Assembly (NCBI GenBank): GCA_013180625.2
Contig: SNVD02013915.1
Span: forward strand, 620,001 to 684,000
Direction: 5' to 3'
DNA from: Boswellia sacra
Taxonomy: Eukaryota; Streptophyta; Magnoliopsida; Sapindales; Burseraceae
Length of the DNA: 64,000 nucleotides
Part shown: positions 47,140-58,500 of the stretch, piece by piece
How the letters are laid out: the number at the start of each line of letters is the position of its first letter
Position numbering within the stretch: position 1 is the stretch's first letter
The notes under the pieces: model-generated
Database searches by the model: none
Told to the model about the DNA's origin: nothing
Seen by the model: the letters and a program-made list of their open reading frames with translations, nothing else
Made by a program: the position numbers and the translations under genes

Positions 47140-50100
47140 ATCATATGTTTCTATCATGCAAGAAATGGAAACTTTACGCATACTTATTCTATACAATGGT
47201 TCTTGGACTATACAAGAGAATGGTGGTTATTTGTATACCGGTGGGAGGGCAAAGCCATTGATAATTCGTAGGTCTGCTACCTATAATGAGTTGGTTGACT
47301 GTATTAGTACTAAAATGGGTTAGGATTTTCGTAAGCATAACATGAGTTTAAAGGTTCAATTTGCTTTTAAGGGTGTTCCGCCAATGCCGACTTCTATTGA
47401 GACTGACAACGATGTTTGTTTCTTTATACAACATTGTTTGGAGGACCAACAGTCATGTACACCATTAATTGTTAAAGTTGAAGATAGGGAGAAGCAAAGA
47501 CAGAGGTCAAGATCCGATGCAGTACGTAGGCGACAAAGATCTTCTCATCCCTCTTTGTTTTGCTCAGCAAGTGGAAGCAACCAATTAAGTGAGTCCACTC
47601 TTGTTTGTGCACAACCACAATTGAATGATGACGTTGGCATTGAGTTTGAGTAGTATTCAGGGTTTGCAGGGCATGAGTCAGTTGGGATATTAGTTAAAAA
47701 TGAAGAAGGGGTGCCACCGTCGATGCCATCGAGATTAGTATGTCACCTCGATAGCATTAGAGAGTTTGAGAGTTTAGGTAATATTGATGTTAATAATGCT
47801 AGTGATGATGTTAATGATGACGATAGTGGTGATAAAGATTACGAAGATAATGATAATGGTAGTGATGATGTTAGTGAGCATGTTGACGATGACAATGATG
47901 ATTGCATTATTTGATTGAGAATGATGTTGAGGGTTTGGATGATTTTATTGTTGATGGCCAGGATGTAGACGGTTCACATTTTAATAACGGTGAATAGACA
48001 GAGATCTTCAATGATGTGAACCAGGATGTGCCGTTTACCATTCCTTCTCCAATTCACTCAGCACGTACTCCTCCATTATATGGACATGAACAAGATCTGG
48101 TGTCGAATAATGAGCCGAGAATGGATGCAAATCTTAGACATGAAGAAGCTAATGTTGGCTCTGAAAATGACAGCCGTCGGACTAACACATTTAGGTAGAT
48201 GCCGCCTATTGTGCATTTATCATCCGCAGTTGGCGATAATGCTTCATCATTTGTATTTGATGGGATTGAGGTTGGGGTTGGGCAGATGTTTAACAGCAAA
48301 ACAGAGCTTCGTGAGAAGTTATCAAATTTGGCTAAGACGTAATTTTCAATTCAAGATGAGGAACTCCAATGCAACAAGATTTGAGGTTGTCTGCCGTGCT
48401 GAATCTTGTAAATGGCATTTACGTGCCAAAAAAGTAGCCGATTCACATTTCTTCCAAGTGGAAAAGTATAAGAACCATCACATATGCTTCGGAGCTGGAC
48501 TTCACCCAAATCACAAATAGGCAGCTGTACATGTCATTGGCAATCATATTAAGAGCAAATTCGTTGAGGCTTCGAGAATATATCGTCCGAAGGATATTAT
48601 GTCTGATGTTCAGGAGTTATTTTGTATTAATATCACATACAACAAGGCATGGAGGGCAAAGGAGGCAGCTTTGTAAGAACTTCACGGATCTCATGAGGAA
48701 TCATTCACACTACTCCCCCAGTACATGTACATGATTGAGAAAGCAAACCTATGGACCAAAACGTCTTTAGAAACTGAAGACAACAACCATTTTAGATACT
48801 TTTTTATGAGTATGGGGGCCTTTATTGCTGGATTTGTATCATCAATTAGGTCAGTTATTGCAGTTAATAGTTTTTTTTTTAAAGGGAAATATAGAGGTAC
48901 AATGTTTTTGGCTTCTTGTATGGATGGAATTAAACAAATATACCCCTTGGCATTTGGAGTTGGGCATTCTGAAAATAATGACTCCTAGAACTGGTTCATG
49001 AGACAGTTGCGTGATCATGTTGTACAAAATGTCCGAGATCTTGTTTTCATTTCTGACCGTCATCGTAGCATTGAACGAGCTATTGTAGCAGTTTTTCCTC
49101 ATGCACTGCATGGATTGTGCACTTATCATCTGAAGGGTAACTTGAAGGCCACATTCAAGGACAAGACTTTGTTAGATATATACTCCCGAGCTGCAAGGAC
49201 ATATCATTGTGCTGATTTCAACTATCATATACAGCAAATTGAATCGTATATGTCAGTAGCAGCAACTTATCTTCGAGAGATTGGAGTCGATAGATGGGCA
49301 CGTTCACAGTTTCATGGTCGACAGTATAACATAATAACAACAAATATAGCTGAGTCGATGAACAGCTGCTTGCGACATGTGCGATTCCTTCCGGTGACAT
49401 TGTTAGCAGATTATTATCGGGCGAACTTGCAGTAATGGTTCTATGAGTGTCGACAGTTATTCGCTAACTCAGAATTACATCTCTCGCCGTGGGCTAACAA
49501 GTTGATGAAGGAGCGTTTAAAAGAGGGCAAACGTATGAGGGTTAGCGGTATCTCTCTTACTATGTATGAGGTGAGAGGCAACGACCGTGTTAGCATCGTT
49601 GATATGCACGCTCGGACATGCACGTGTCAGGTGTTGATCTTGACCAGCTTCCGTGTGCACATGTATTAGCCGTTTGTAAACGTATGAACCTACTGACGTG
49701 CCATGATTATTGTGCCCATTGGTATACGACTAAAACATTACTACATGCATATGCTCTGCCAGTTGTTCCTGTTAAAGTTAGTGAGGATTGGATGATTCCT
49801 GAGGAGGTACGCAGCAGAGTGGTCCTACCGCCAGTCATGAGGACACCAGTCAGTCATCCTCGGAGGAATCGAATCCCTTCCGTCGGTGAGTCTAGCTCGT
49901 CTCGAACTTGCGGGCGGTGTGGAAGTTCTTGGCATAATCGTCAAACTTACCGAAATCCAGTTCCACTTCATGACAAGGGATGATGGCTACCAAATGTAGG
50001 CAAGGGGTTTTTTTGTCTATGTAATATTATTTGTTTGCTTTCAACAACGTAGTCTATTTACATTATTCTCAGAATGCAACAACTCTCATTTTGTATTTAT

Positions 50101-50188
50101 TAATTGTTTAGGTGACTATAACTCCAGAAGTAACATCGAGGAAGATCAACAGAGATGTGATCACTGAGCTCATTCGACTTTACAAGTA
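47140..50188 (+). pseudogene. MuDR-type MULE transposase, broken
   Basis: Catalyses excision and insertion in intact elements. The N-terminal domain includes GGRAKPLIIRRSATYNELVD (near 47250) and SLKVQFAFKGVPPMPTS (47342). An acidic Asp/Asn run follows (47770-47920). The DNA-binding zinc region TRFEVVCRAESCKWHLRAKK with KNHHICF is near 48370. The DDE core has FFKGKYRGTMFLASCMDGIK, YPLAFGVGHSENNDS, LVFISDRHRSIERAI and NIAESMNS. A SWIM finger follows (CTCQ... then LPCAHVLAVCKRMN, frame-shifted near 49620). The C-terminus extends to about 50188 (VTITPEVTSRKINRDVITEL). Stops at 47323, 47651, 47998, 48196, 48340, 48987 and 49433, plus frameshifts, kill it. The residue before FFKGKY that is normally the first catalytic Asp is Asn (VNSFFFKGKY). 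Confidence 0.85.
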
Positions 50189-50602
50189 GAAATACTTGGG
50201 TGAAAGAATTCTTGCATATTATGGGCGTAAGACTCTCTTAACGACAAAGATGGTCAGGCCAGCAAATATCGTTTATACATGTCTTGTTATCGTTCAAAGG
50301 AATTTATTGTCAATGTATAAAACTTTCATATATGAAAGATTCATTTATGTGCTTCGTCAATGTATGCAATTTACATTATTTTTCCCACTAAGAATTTATG
50401 TGCTTTATCATTGAAATAAATATTCGTGTATGAGACACTCATTTATGTGCTTCGTCAAGGTATAAAACATTCATGGAGTAAATATTCATGGAAAACATAT
50501 GCTACTAAACAAATATGACACTCTACAAAAATGTGTAAATATCCATAAACTATATATCCACAAAAATGTGTAACTATACAAAATATATACACGACAAGAA
50601 AT

Positions 50603-50830
50603 CAAGAAGGAGTTGTGCTGGGCTGCTGGTCAACATCCGCTGACACAACATCAGATGTCCCTGTGGTAGCCACAACATTGGCTGGGACAACATCGGTAGT
50701 CCCAGTGGTGGCTACAACATCGACTGAGACAACATCGGTAGTCTCGGTGGTGGCCTCAACATCAAAAGCCAGAACATCGGCAGGCCCTGTGATGGCCTCA
50801 ACCTCGGCGGGCCCTGTGACGCCCAGGATG
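50603..50830 (-). repeat. Short tandem repeat encoding the Ulp1 gene tail
   Basis: Units of about 33-36 bp around GGCCACAACATCGGTAGTCC recur four to six times. On the minus strand they would encode a low-complexity acidic tail with repeated DVVATTGTTDVV-like sequence, in the same frame as the protease but after two stop codons. The plus-strand frame at 50615-50860 is therefore a shadow. Confidence 0.65.
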
Positions 50831-53800
50831 GCCTCCTCCGCCTATGGACGAACTCGATGAGCCCAAAGCTGGAACGCCATTCTTTCCCGCTACAGTTGGT
50901 CAGTTAATGTCTTAAAGGTTGTCAATGGAACGCCCCTTGCTAAGAACTCCATGTACCTCAAACAATGCACGTCGCATGCTCCTCTCCCAGCCTTCTGCTG
51001 TGGCACCTCGGACTCATCCTCGATGCGCTCAATGTCGTACAGGATTGCGGGGTAGTCAGGACGACCGTAAACATCCATTGACACCATATGGGGTATCAAC
51101 TCTGTTAGACACCGGACTGTATCTCTGACCGTGTCGGTGGAACTGTGCGCAATACATGAGTCATATATGACTGCGAGACGGCGAATCAAATCCACCTCTC
51201 CTACCACCCAATGATCGTCTCCGATGTTAACAGGGACATAGAGCTGAAAATGAAGTTGATAACATGAAAATCGAGATCAAAATTTCAAATAAAACGGCAC
51301 ATACTAACACACTGAATATAAATGTACTCACCCTGTCCACATCGACCCATGGTCGTCCATCGAGGGGCATCTCCCCGAATACAAATTGGACCATATAGGC
51401 CTCATTCACTCAATTAATGTCATCCAGTCTATCCGAGTATTATGGCCACAACGACTTTACTTTTAACGATATTTTCATGAGTACGGTTACCACATCAAAG
51501 GAATCAGAAAGTAACTATAAATTCAGATGTTTAGCAAATACCTACCCAGAAAGTGGTGTCCAGGAAAGCAGACCTCTAGACACTGGCTGCACCCATATCG
51601 CGAGCTCTACAACGTAACACCCACAAGTAGCTATCCATGTGCTGCATATAGTACCCTTCGCCAATGTATAAAATTCGAAATGTATATTGCAATATTGGAG
51701 GAGAGGAGAAGAAGTTAAACAAACCTCAGATGCAAGCCACTCTGACGGCGTCATCAATGTCTTGAAGAACTCACGATCAGTTATGCAGATGCCCAAATCA
51801 ATATCACCTACCTCGTCCTCCAGTCATTCATCGAATCTAATACAATCAGTAACTGGTACGGGGGCACGTGGGTCAAATAGTGGAACCCGAGTCAATGATA
51901 ACATGTGCGACACAATGACTGTATCCTGGACAGTGGTCTCACCAGGATGTACAGTGGGCTCCCTAGGGGGCTTAAGATCTGGACTCTCAGTGGGTTGAAC
52001 ATCCAGGGCCTTTGGCTGTACCGTAGGCTCAACCCTCACCCTCTTTCTACCTGGTGGACTGACAAAAGAGCTCTGTTTATGCTTTCCCAGATATAGACGA
52101 CGGCCTCGGAGCGAAACAAAGCCCATGGGAGGAGCATCGGCGGCACAAACACTCGTGTCCATGGGTTCAGGTTCTGTTGGCTTCTGACCTTCACCGTCAT
52201 CGCCCAACCTACATCCAAATCTTGTATTAAAGAAAACCAGAACCTTAGGTTAAGCGGTGTGATCTAATGGAAAGCACAAAATCTGTTTTTTAACTTGTGC
52301 TACGTACCGTGGCATCGTATCCGAAATGGACACCTAGTAGAACAACAGCCTCACACAGATGAACTATCTCCTCCCGCATGGCCTTATTCTCCTCCCGCAT
52401 GGCCTTATTCTCCTCCCGCATGTCCTTGTTCTCCGCCTGTAACATTGTGATCTCCTCTCGGAGTCCTACAAGCTCATGCAGCACTGTGCTCTCGAACCCA
52501 TCATGGAACGGCTGCGCCTGTATATCATTATTCAAGATCACCACGACAAACCAAACAACCATCAAAGTAAATGGACAAGTATACGAATGTATTTTATCAT
52601 TACATACCTTCGAGCTTGAAGGGACATCGGCTATAGGAGGGGAAATGTCATGATAGGTGGTCGCACCACTCGACGAAGAAATCGAATCACCTGCATGCCC
52701 ATATTTATCGAACGTGGTAGGCGCAGGACTGAAGAGGGGACCGGCTGTGTCCATGTCTGCCCCCATATCAGGTCTATTGACGGGACTATATCCAGGGGGA
52801 TGAGTTTCGAAAGGATCCTCATGACCGTGACTCTCGTATGCTAGACATGTATGACTAACAGGGGACACAGGCGACGGAGACCATACATGTTCACCCGCAG
52901 TATTGACTGTGTCTCTGACTGGCCCTACCTTAGATCTAGTAGGGGAAGCAGGCGACGAAGACCGTACATGTTCACCCGTAGCACTTGCTGTGTCTCTAAC
53001 TGGCCCCACCTCAGGTCCAATAGGGGAACTTTGACCAGCAGGAGGTGGAGCTGATGGATTCTCTATCGGAAGTGGCTCAATCATCTCATCGGGCATTAAA
53101 GGAGCATCCACAGATGTCGCTCAGGCTACCTGTGCACCTCTCGGATGCCAACTACTTCAGCGAGCCTACTATACCATTCTGTCATCTATTCCACCGCAGA
53201 TGGCTCCAAAACAACGAGTGGACGAGCCTGCGTCAACAAATAATCCATCAAATTAAACAGTGATTCGCTATGACCAAAAACAGGAAAAGTTCTAAAGACA
53301 GGGGAACCTTACATACCTGCCTCCTAACCAGCAGGACATCACGTTTGACGATGTCCTCCGATGGGGTCTTCTTTGTCTCCCACTTCAACAAGCGCAATAT
53401 TCTCTTCCCATCGATCGCTAGCCCATATGTCGCGCTAATGTACGGCACGACCTTGTACAACCAAACATTAATAACATAAGGGTTTTTAGTGACAGATGGT
53501 ATTTAAATTTGTAACTTAAAGAAACTAATAAACAGGTCAACATATTTGTTTTTCAGTATGTACCTGAAAAGCGTACGACCACCCTTCTAAGTTATACCTC
53601 TCGCACTGCTTTCCTTTCCCCTTCGTCTTCTTGTTCTTCGCTTCGGCTCGCTTCTTATACCTTCCTAACCTCCCATCCAAAGCGTTTTTCATTCCCTTAA
53701 GTGTCTTCTCGTAAGACAACGAACCCCATGGATAATTGTTAAAATCATCGAATGTGTTGACGAAATTCAACCACACACAGGAGACATATCGGTGTCGATC

Positions 53801-54432
53801 CGGTGCCATGAAAAAACGCTTGAGCAAGTAATATAATGCCAGCTTTACAACATCCTCGTCTGGCATAGCTGACACATCTAATTCATGAAGTCTCAGATAG
53901 AAATCCTTGAGCTCCAAGTCCTCACCCTCGAAATACGTATCCAACAAAGGGCACGGATTCAAGACAGTTGGTATTGGTGGCACGGTGGAAGCAAATCTCA
54001 ATCCGGTGATCAAACCGAACTCGTGGGCAAAAAAATGAATCAGTGTTCCTGGAAAGAAGGGGAAAGATGCCAATAATGGTAACAAAAAACATAACTACAA
54101 ATACTAGATGCTCAAAAATTAAATTATTTAACTACATTGTAGTTTAAAACCGTATTTTTACCTTCAATAAGGAACCATATCTCGTCATCGTACCCCACTA
54201 TGTTAACCTCCCATAGAAGCACATTGTGCACCAACTGAGATGGAAAGAACAATTCCCGAATGTCTAGGAGAAATCCAAAACATGTATTATGAAATATGTT
54301 TTTTTGTCTCGCACTTAATGTCGCGCGAATCCATTTTGTACAGTCCAAACCTGCCAAGTTTGTGATAACCACATGGTAGTGCTCATCATACGATGTCTTC
54401 AGGGTGAAGGATAGTCCAAATTCATTTGCCAT
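50603..54432 (-). pseudogene. MULE-borne DUF1985 plus Ulp1-like C48 cysteine protease
   Basis: Ulp1 proteases remove SUMO or similar tags; copies carried by MULEs have unknown substrates. On the minus strand, exons at 54432-54162, 54048-53564 and 53451-53317 join in frame. They encode a DUF1985-type domain (GYDDEIWFLIEG, HEFGLITGLRF, FNNYPWGSLSYEKTLKGMK). A Pro/Ser-rich part with a heptad-like EENKAMREENKAMREE follows (52290-53111), then a basic linker (51824-52207). The peptidase begins with LGICITDREFFKTLMTPSEW (51.8-51.5 kb). The last exons (51332-51410, 51243-50890) show IGDDHWVVGEVDL (catalytic His), AVIYDSC (Asp) and VPQQKAGRGACDV (Gln and Cys). Stops occur near 53186, at 50890 and at 50856. 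Beyond them an open repetitive tail (VVATTGTTDVV-like) runs to about 50603. It is decayed but less so than the transposase. Confidence 0.75.
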
Positions 54433-54527
54433 TTGCTTCAACCTGCAAAAACAAAGTCTGTTATAATTAAATATGATGCAAAAAGGAAAAAAAAAAATAA
54501 GACTCAAACAAGCAACATATCAAAATG

Positions 54528-54869
54528 CTCGACACACTCGACACACTCGACGAAACTCGATAAGCTCGATAGAGCTCGACACAGAAACCGACAAAACTTT
54601 GTCGGATTATGTATCCAACACTCGACACAATTGTTTTCACTTTTATCCGACACTCAGCATCAGGTTTTCTTACATAAAACCGACACTCAACATTCCCTAG
54701 AGAGATGTCAAGTGTCGGATACATTGTTCGAGACATCGATATGTCGATTTTCACGAAACCAACACTCGATGGCTTCGAAAATTTCATGATGTCGCGTGTT
54801 GGTTAGTGCATTCGACACGACTCGACAGTGTCGAGTGTCGAGCGTCGAGCAAAAACTGACACTCGGCAT
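54528..54869. repeat. Subterminal TCGA-rich repeat cluster, right
   Basis: CTCGACACACTCGACACACT, ATCCGACACTC and GTGTCGAGTGTCGAGCGTCGAG variants fill this stretch, just upstream of the first recognised Ulp1 exon. Together with a shorter patch at 55165-55195 it mirrors the left cluster. Both lie between a TIR and the 5' end of a MULE gene, suggesting a role in transposase binding or in promoter function. Confidence 0.8.
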
Positions 54870-55229
54870 CGTTTATCTCGCGACGAAACCCATTGGTTTT
54901 CACAGTTTTCATACACATCAAACCACAAAAATCACCTAATAACACTAGATTTATCCCTAAAAACACAAAATAAGTTCACAAATCCAACGGAAACTCAAAT
55001 CCCTAATTCAAATTCCCTAAAAATTAACCCAAATCTAACGAAACAGAAAACAACCAAATAAATCACTAAAACTACAAAAAAACCGACAAATAAACTTACC
55101 ACAGTGTCGATTCTTGCTTCTCTCTACGTCGTCTTGCTTCTATCCTCAAAGGATGCTCGTGTTGGTTTGTGTTTCGAGCGGTGTCGAGAGGTTTCGGAAA
55201 TATATGTCTGAAGAGGGAAATAAGACTTT

Positions 55230-55359
55230 AAGAATAAATTGAATATATAAGGGTATTTTAGTCTTTTTGTTAAGAAAGTGTCTATGGCATGAAAATTTTT
55301 TATGTCGTGTTTAAATTTCTTTTAAGTCTCTTAATTCTGTCTATTTTTTTAATTTTACC
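55230..55359 (-). repeat. MULE right terminal inverted repeat
   Basis: Reverse complement of the left repeat at 46361-46490 over about 130 bp. It ends ATTTTACC before the 9-bp duplication AAAAGGATT. Confidence 0.85.
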
Positions 55360-55516
55360 AAAAGGATTTGAGTTTGTAAATGAAAACAATACATGTCCTT
55401 TCAAAACTTGGCTATTTTTCAAATTGCCCTTAAACTAAGGGTTCAAATGTTACTTTCAGAAAATTTAGGATTATTTAAGTTTTCCCTATCTCCAAGGACC
55501 ACGTCTGGAGCCTGCT

Positions 55517-58500
55517 ATGTTTCCATTTTCCAAGTCCAACGCAAACTCAGGCCACCATAACACCGAAAGCCTCAAAACCTCCGATTTCCGCATAGAAGCT
55601 GCCAAACAAACAACAATGGGAGACGACCAGAGACTCCCGAAGCTCCCGATCCCTGGCAAGCGCAACGTTCTCATTACCAGCGCCTTGCCTTATGTCAACA
55701 ACGTCCCTCACCTCGGCAACATCATCGGCTGTACGTATATGAATACCAGTACTTTTTTAGCCTACGAACACGATCCTTCTTTCTCTCTCTCAATCTCTGA
55801 GTTGCTTGTTTGTTTGTTTTGATTCAATGAGGTTTTGGTTTTGGCAGCTGTGCTGAGTGCTGACGTGTTCGCCAGGTACTGTCGTCTCAGAGGCTACAAT
55901 ACTATCTACATATGCGGGACGGATGAGTACGGCACCGCCACTGAGACTAAGGCCATGGAAGAGAATTGCTCGCCCAAAGAAATCTGTGACAAGTAAGTAA
56001 TGTCCTCTAATTTTTAATTTACAGGTTTTCTGATTTTTTTAAATTTCGTTTTAATGATTTTATCGAGCTCCTTTTTTTATTTTTTAATAGATGGTGTATT
56101 AGTGAAAGGAACTAGGCAAGTTGATGGATTTTTGGGAGCATTTTAACCCAACAGCTGTGCTGGCCCTATAATTTTACCACGACCAGCACAGTAGTGTAAC
56201 CTTAGTCTGATATGTAGAATGATTGAAATTTTTTTTTAATTGTTTCAGGTTTTCTTATTATTATTTTTTTTCCAAAACATCAAACATAATTTTTGGTGTT
56301 TTCGGTGTTTAGGAAACGTAGAGGGGGACATGTTTTCACTCTTTAATTTCATTTAAATTATTTTATTGAGTTTGTTTTCCATATTAGAGAAGGGTACTAG
56401 ACATGTTCATGGATTTTTGAGAGCATTGTTGAAAAATTTTACTTAAGTTCACTATTTTTTTTTATTCAGTATATATTGTTCTCTATTTGTAATTAAATAA
56501 AAAGGTGAATTTTGCCTCTGCGATGAAAGCGGTAACAAGTTGTGTTCATGGCATGGTTTAAGGGAAAAATTCATAAGCTTCCCTGAGTTTGATTTAATTA
56601 TGTATGGAATGTTAGTTTGGAAAGTAGGCATAAACCTCGCCGGATTTGTAATAAATTTTATAGAGCTTTGTCTTACAAATTTTGAGGGTGGTTAACGGCA
56701 ATTTGTAATATCAAGGAAGGTTTGTGATGAATTTTGAGACTAATAGTGTTTGACCATTTCTTATCAAACTTTAAGGTGTCATGAATTCTCGCTTTATCCA
56801 AATTTAATTGTTTTTCTTAATAATTGCCAAGAGTTGAGTATAGCAAGTTAGTTTTAGTATTATGTACTTTTGACATCTTGTCTGTTTATGCATGTACACA
56901 AAAGTATGGTCTTTGCTTTTAATTGAACTTTTGAAGCATGCTTTTGTGCAGTTAAACATTCAGATAACCACATAGTCAAACTATTCAGAGATGCTAGAAT
57001 TTCCTGGGTTGTGTTGTGTTCTTGTATTTTGTAGCATATCGGGGATCATTGACTTTTGGTGGTGGTGAAAAGGCTTGGTTTTGTGGAGATGTTGTGTATT
57101 GGCTATTTGTAACGAATGATGATTTTATTATTTATTGAGAATCATTTGCTGATTTTTAGTGAAGAAGATTCAGTAGTGCTAAGGGTAGTATGGATAAAAC
57201 TTTTAGCGATGTGACAATCAGTATATAGCTCTGCATTTTGATGCATTCTCTGTGTCCTAAGTAACAGATCAGTCCACATTTAGTGCTTGGGCTATTATAA
57301 TTAATAAATGACTGATGTGGTATATTCTGCATGAGTCTAGTAATAAGTTAATATTGATGGTCAATGTCAAAGTCTTTCACAAAATCTTCTTGGAAATCTC
57401 TGAATTGTGTATATAATTATGAATTTTGTCATTGTAGGTATCATGCAATTCATAAGGAAGTCTATAAATGGTTCAACATAAGTTTTGATAATTTTGGACG
57501 CACATCAACTCCACAGCAGACTGAAGTGTGCCAAGCAATATTCAAGAAGTTGCTGGAAAACAACTGGCTTGTGGAGAACACAATGCAACAGGTAAAACTT
57601 TTCCCCATTTTTTAAGTTGATTCTATCTTTTCCATGTGTCGATTGAGACTTTTGTTTGACTTCTATTTCCTCTGTCAGTTTAGCCTTATTGCAATACATG
57701 CACAAGGTTCTTAGCTGACAGACTTGTAGAGGGTACCTGTCCGACAGAAGGCTGTAATTATGAATCTGCTCGAGGAGACCAATGTGAAAATTGTGGAAAG
57801 CTTTTGAATGCAACGGACTTGAAAGATCCTAAATGCAAGGTACATTGTGGTTCTTCGTATCTGCCCTTTATATTTGTCTTCCTCATCTATCTAGACAAAT
57901 TATAAGTTATTCTACAATGGAGTGTTGTTTTCACTGCTTGGGTAGTATATTTTGGTAAAGAAATGTCTTCTGTAACCCCACATGATGCGAAGAAGCTTTA
58001 ACCAACCTCCACTGCATATTTTAAAACTTAATACTTCTCATGCTTTATCCACCATACTTGAATTCTTGCAAACTTTGTATAAGTCAATGGTCATTGTTAA
58101 AAGAAAAAGGATCTGCTCCAATTAACTACTACAGTGTCTGAAAAGGTGAAACTCTTGTAAGTTTTCAGACTGAAATTGGGTTCTGATTTTGAGGCCTGTC
58201 CTGTTGGAATTATTTTTATAGCCTCAATGTCATTTTTGTTTTCTATGGAGATGCACAAGGAGAAAGAGAAGCTTTTTCCACATTTTGCATGATTGGAAAA
58301 GTTGTGTTATCTGTTCCTATCTTCTTGATACCTAACCTTGTTCCATAAACAGGTCTGTCGGACCACTCCACAAATTCGTGATACAAACCACTTGTTTCTT
58401 GATCTTCCTGCACTGAAGGATAAATTGGAAGAGTATATCAACAAAATGTCAGTGGCTGGATCTTGGAGCCAAAATGCTATTCAAGCAACATATGCATGGC

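Larger units (their letters stand above)
46361..55359. mobile_element. Full-length 9.0-kb Mutator-like element (MULE) with Ulp1 gene
   Basis: The left end (from 46361, AGGAAAATTGAAAAAATGGA) and the reverse complement of the right end (from 55359, GGTAAAATTAAAAAAATAGA) form a gapless start of an inverted repeat. It extends about 130 bp, sharing GACTTAAA, AATTTTCAT.CCATA, GACTAAAATACCCTTAT and TTCAATTTA. Flanks AAAAAGATT (46352-46360) and AAAAGGATT (55360-55368) are a 9-bp duplication with one mismatch, the MULE hallmark. Inside are a MuDR-type transposase on the plus strand and a DUF1985/Ulp1 gene on the minus strand. This is the arrangement known for Ulp1-bearing MULEs in plants (Kaonashi-type, CUMULE). 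The transposase is broken, so this copy is not autonomous. Confidence 0.9.

Noticed and set aside
54433..54787. Open frames on both strands over the right TCGA cluster
   Set aside because: Repeat-driven shadows upstream of the first recognisable Ulp1-gene exon.
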